From CAYQCE01 sp964415885 (GTDB lineage Bacteria; Zixibacteria; MSB-5A5; JAABVY01; JAHJOQ01), in contig CAYQCE010000059.1 in NCBI GenBank assembly GCA_964415885.1, forward strand, positions 1-21,425: a stretch of DNA of 21,425 bases, in the 5' to 3' direction. The notes under the pieces are model-generated. The model was not told where the DNA came from. It made no database searches and worked only from the letters and a program-made list of their open reading frames with translations. The translations under genes were made by a program, and so were the position numbers. Shown piece by piece: positions 21,178-21,425 of the stretch; the stretch's first letter is position 1, and every line of letters starts with the position of its first letter.

Positions 21178-21425
21178 GATGTTCTCTCCTTTCTGCTGTA
21201 ACAATCCGGAGGGTGGCGATTGGTTCAAAAGGGGAGAGCAGAATTGTGGAGAGAAGATCTCGTTCGCGCCGCAGGCGCGATGGGGAACTTCGTAGGTCAG
21301 GAGCCCTGCGCTACTGACGTCCGCGCCGAAGGCGCGATGGGACAGAAGAGCCAACGCGAGGTAGTGAGTCCTCGCCTGTTACATGTCAGCGTTTCCCTAC
21401 AACTGAACGTGCACTGGATTCCCGC
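21178..21425. other. Upstream region of the TPR/sigma operon, repeat-rich, no gene
   Basis: The ribosome site for the TPR gene is at 21184-21192. Upstream from 21265 the region consists of short palindromes (separate entry). A third hairpin pairs GCGAGG (21356-21361) with CCTCGC (21370-21375). The last bases, TGGATTCCCGC, look like the first arm of another dispersed palindrome cut by the window edge. No strong sigma70 promoter is visible. Confidence 0.45.
21265..21341. repeat. Composite palindromic (REP/BIME-like) element
   Basis: Two near-identical units, CGCGCCGCAGGCGCGATGGG (21265-21284) and CGCGCCGAAGGCGCGATGGG (21322-21341), lie in direct orientation. Each forms a 6-bp CGCGCC/GGCGCG hairpin with a 3-nt loop. 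Between them GTCAGGAGC (21296-21304) pairs with GCTACTGAC (21310-21318), 8 of 9 positions, over a 5-nt loop. Three hairpins in 77 bp between or beside genes is the pattern of REP/BIME-type intergenic repeats. Confidence 0.7.

Noticed and set aside
21200..21228. Promoter for the TPR/sigma operon (minus-strand TTGAAC, 17 bp, ATTGTT), perhaps ECF-type with GAAC -35
   Set aside because: The -10 is poor and transcription would start on the ribosome site; too weak without mapped starts.
21178..21354. 59-codon N-terminal extension of the exported TPR protein
   Set aside because: It reads through the palindromic repeats and would bury the signal peptide; ATG 21177 has a strong ribosome site.

Overview
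The window looks like a chromosomal segment of a GC-moderate, free-living bacterium. It carries housekeeping genes (enolase, FtsB/DivIC-like protein, RecO, glycyl-tRNA synthetase, 23S rRNA methyltransferase) and a thymidylate/deoxynucleotide module built from ThyX and a B12-dependent class II ribonucleotide reductase. That set, the single-chain (alpha2-type) GlyRS, the many TPR proteins, and a dispersed palindromic repeat beside the last operon suggest a little-studied lineage, perhaps an FCB-type candidate phylum such as Zixibacteria. The lineage is inference; nothing in the window proves it.

Layout. (1) 1-1124: 3' part of a GT4 glycosyltransferase whose first ~30 codons lie outside the window. 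(2) 1125-6066, + strand: a non-coding region with two tandem NrdR-type boxes and a sigma70-like promoter, then thyX, nrdJ and two small proteins with roadblock/LC7-like domains. All four genes overlap or are nearly contiguous, so they probably form one operon. A two-part hairpin (6083-6128) separates them from the convergent minus-strand genes. (3) 13106-6152, - strand: a polytopic glycosyltransferase/TPR protein, an RlmD-type rRNA methyltransferase that seems to start at CTG, an SbcD/YhaO-like nuclease, and a YhaN-like ATPase with a membrane hairpin in its coiled coil. (4) 13255-17051, + strand, divergent from (3): eno, ftsB-like, recO, glyS. (5) 17059-18870: an AT-richer accessory island with a BglII/BstYI-family restriction enzyme, an MT-A70 adenine methyltransferase, and a convergent unknown gene whose 5' end carries an 8-bp tandem duplication that shifts the frame. 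(6) 21177-18978, - strand: three overlapping genes for an exported TPR protein, an ECF sigma factor and a zinc-finger anti-sigma factor. (7) 21190-21425: palindromic repeat material upstream of that operon.

The observations I rate highest are the NrdR double box upstream of thyX-nrdJ; the two LC7-like proteins tied to the nucleotide operon; the 8-bp duplication that disrupts the gene next to the restriction-modification pair; the CTG start of the rRNA methyltransferase; the translationally coupled TPR/ECF/anti-sigma operon; and the palindromic element at the right end. No rRNA, tRNA, CRISPR array, transposase or phage structural gene was recognised.
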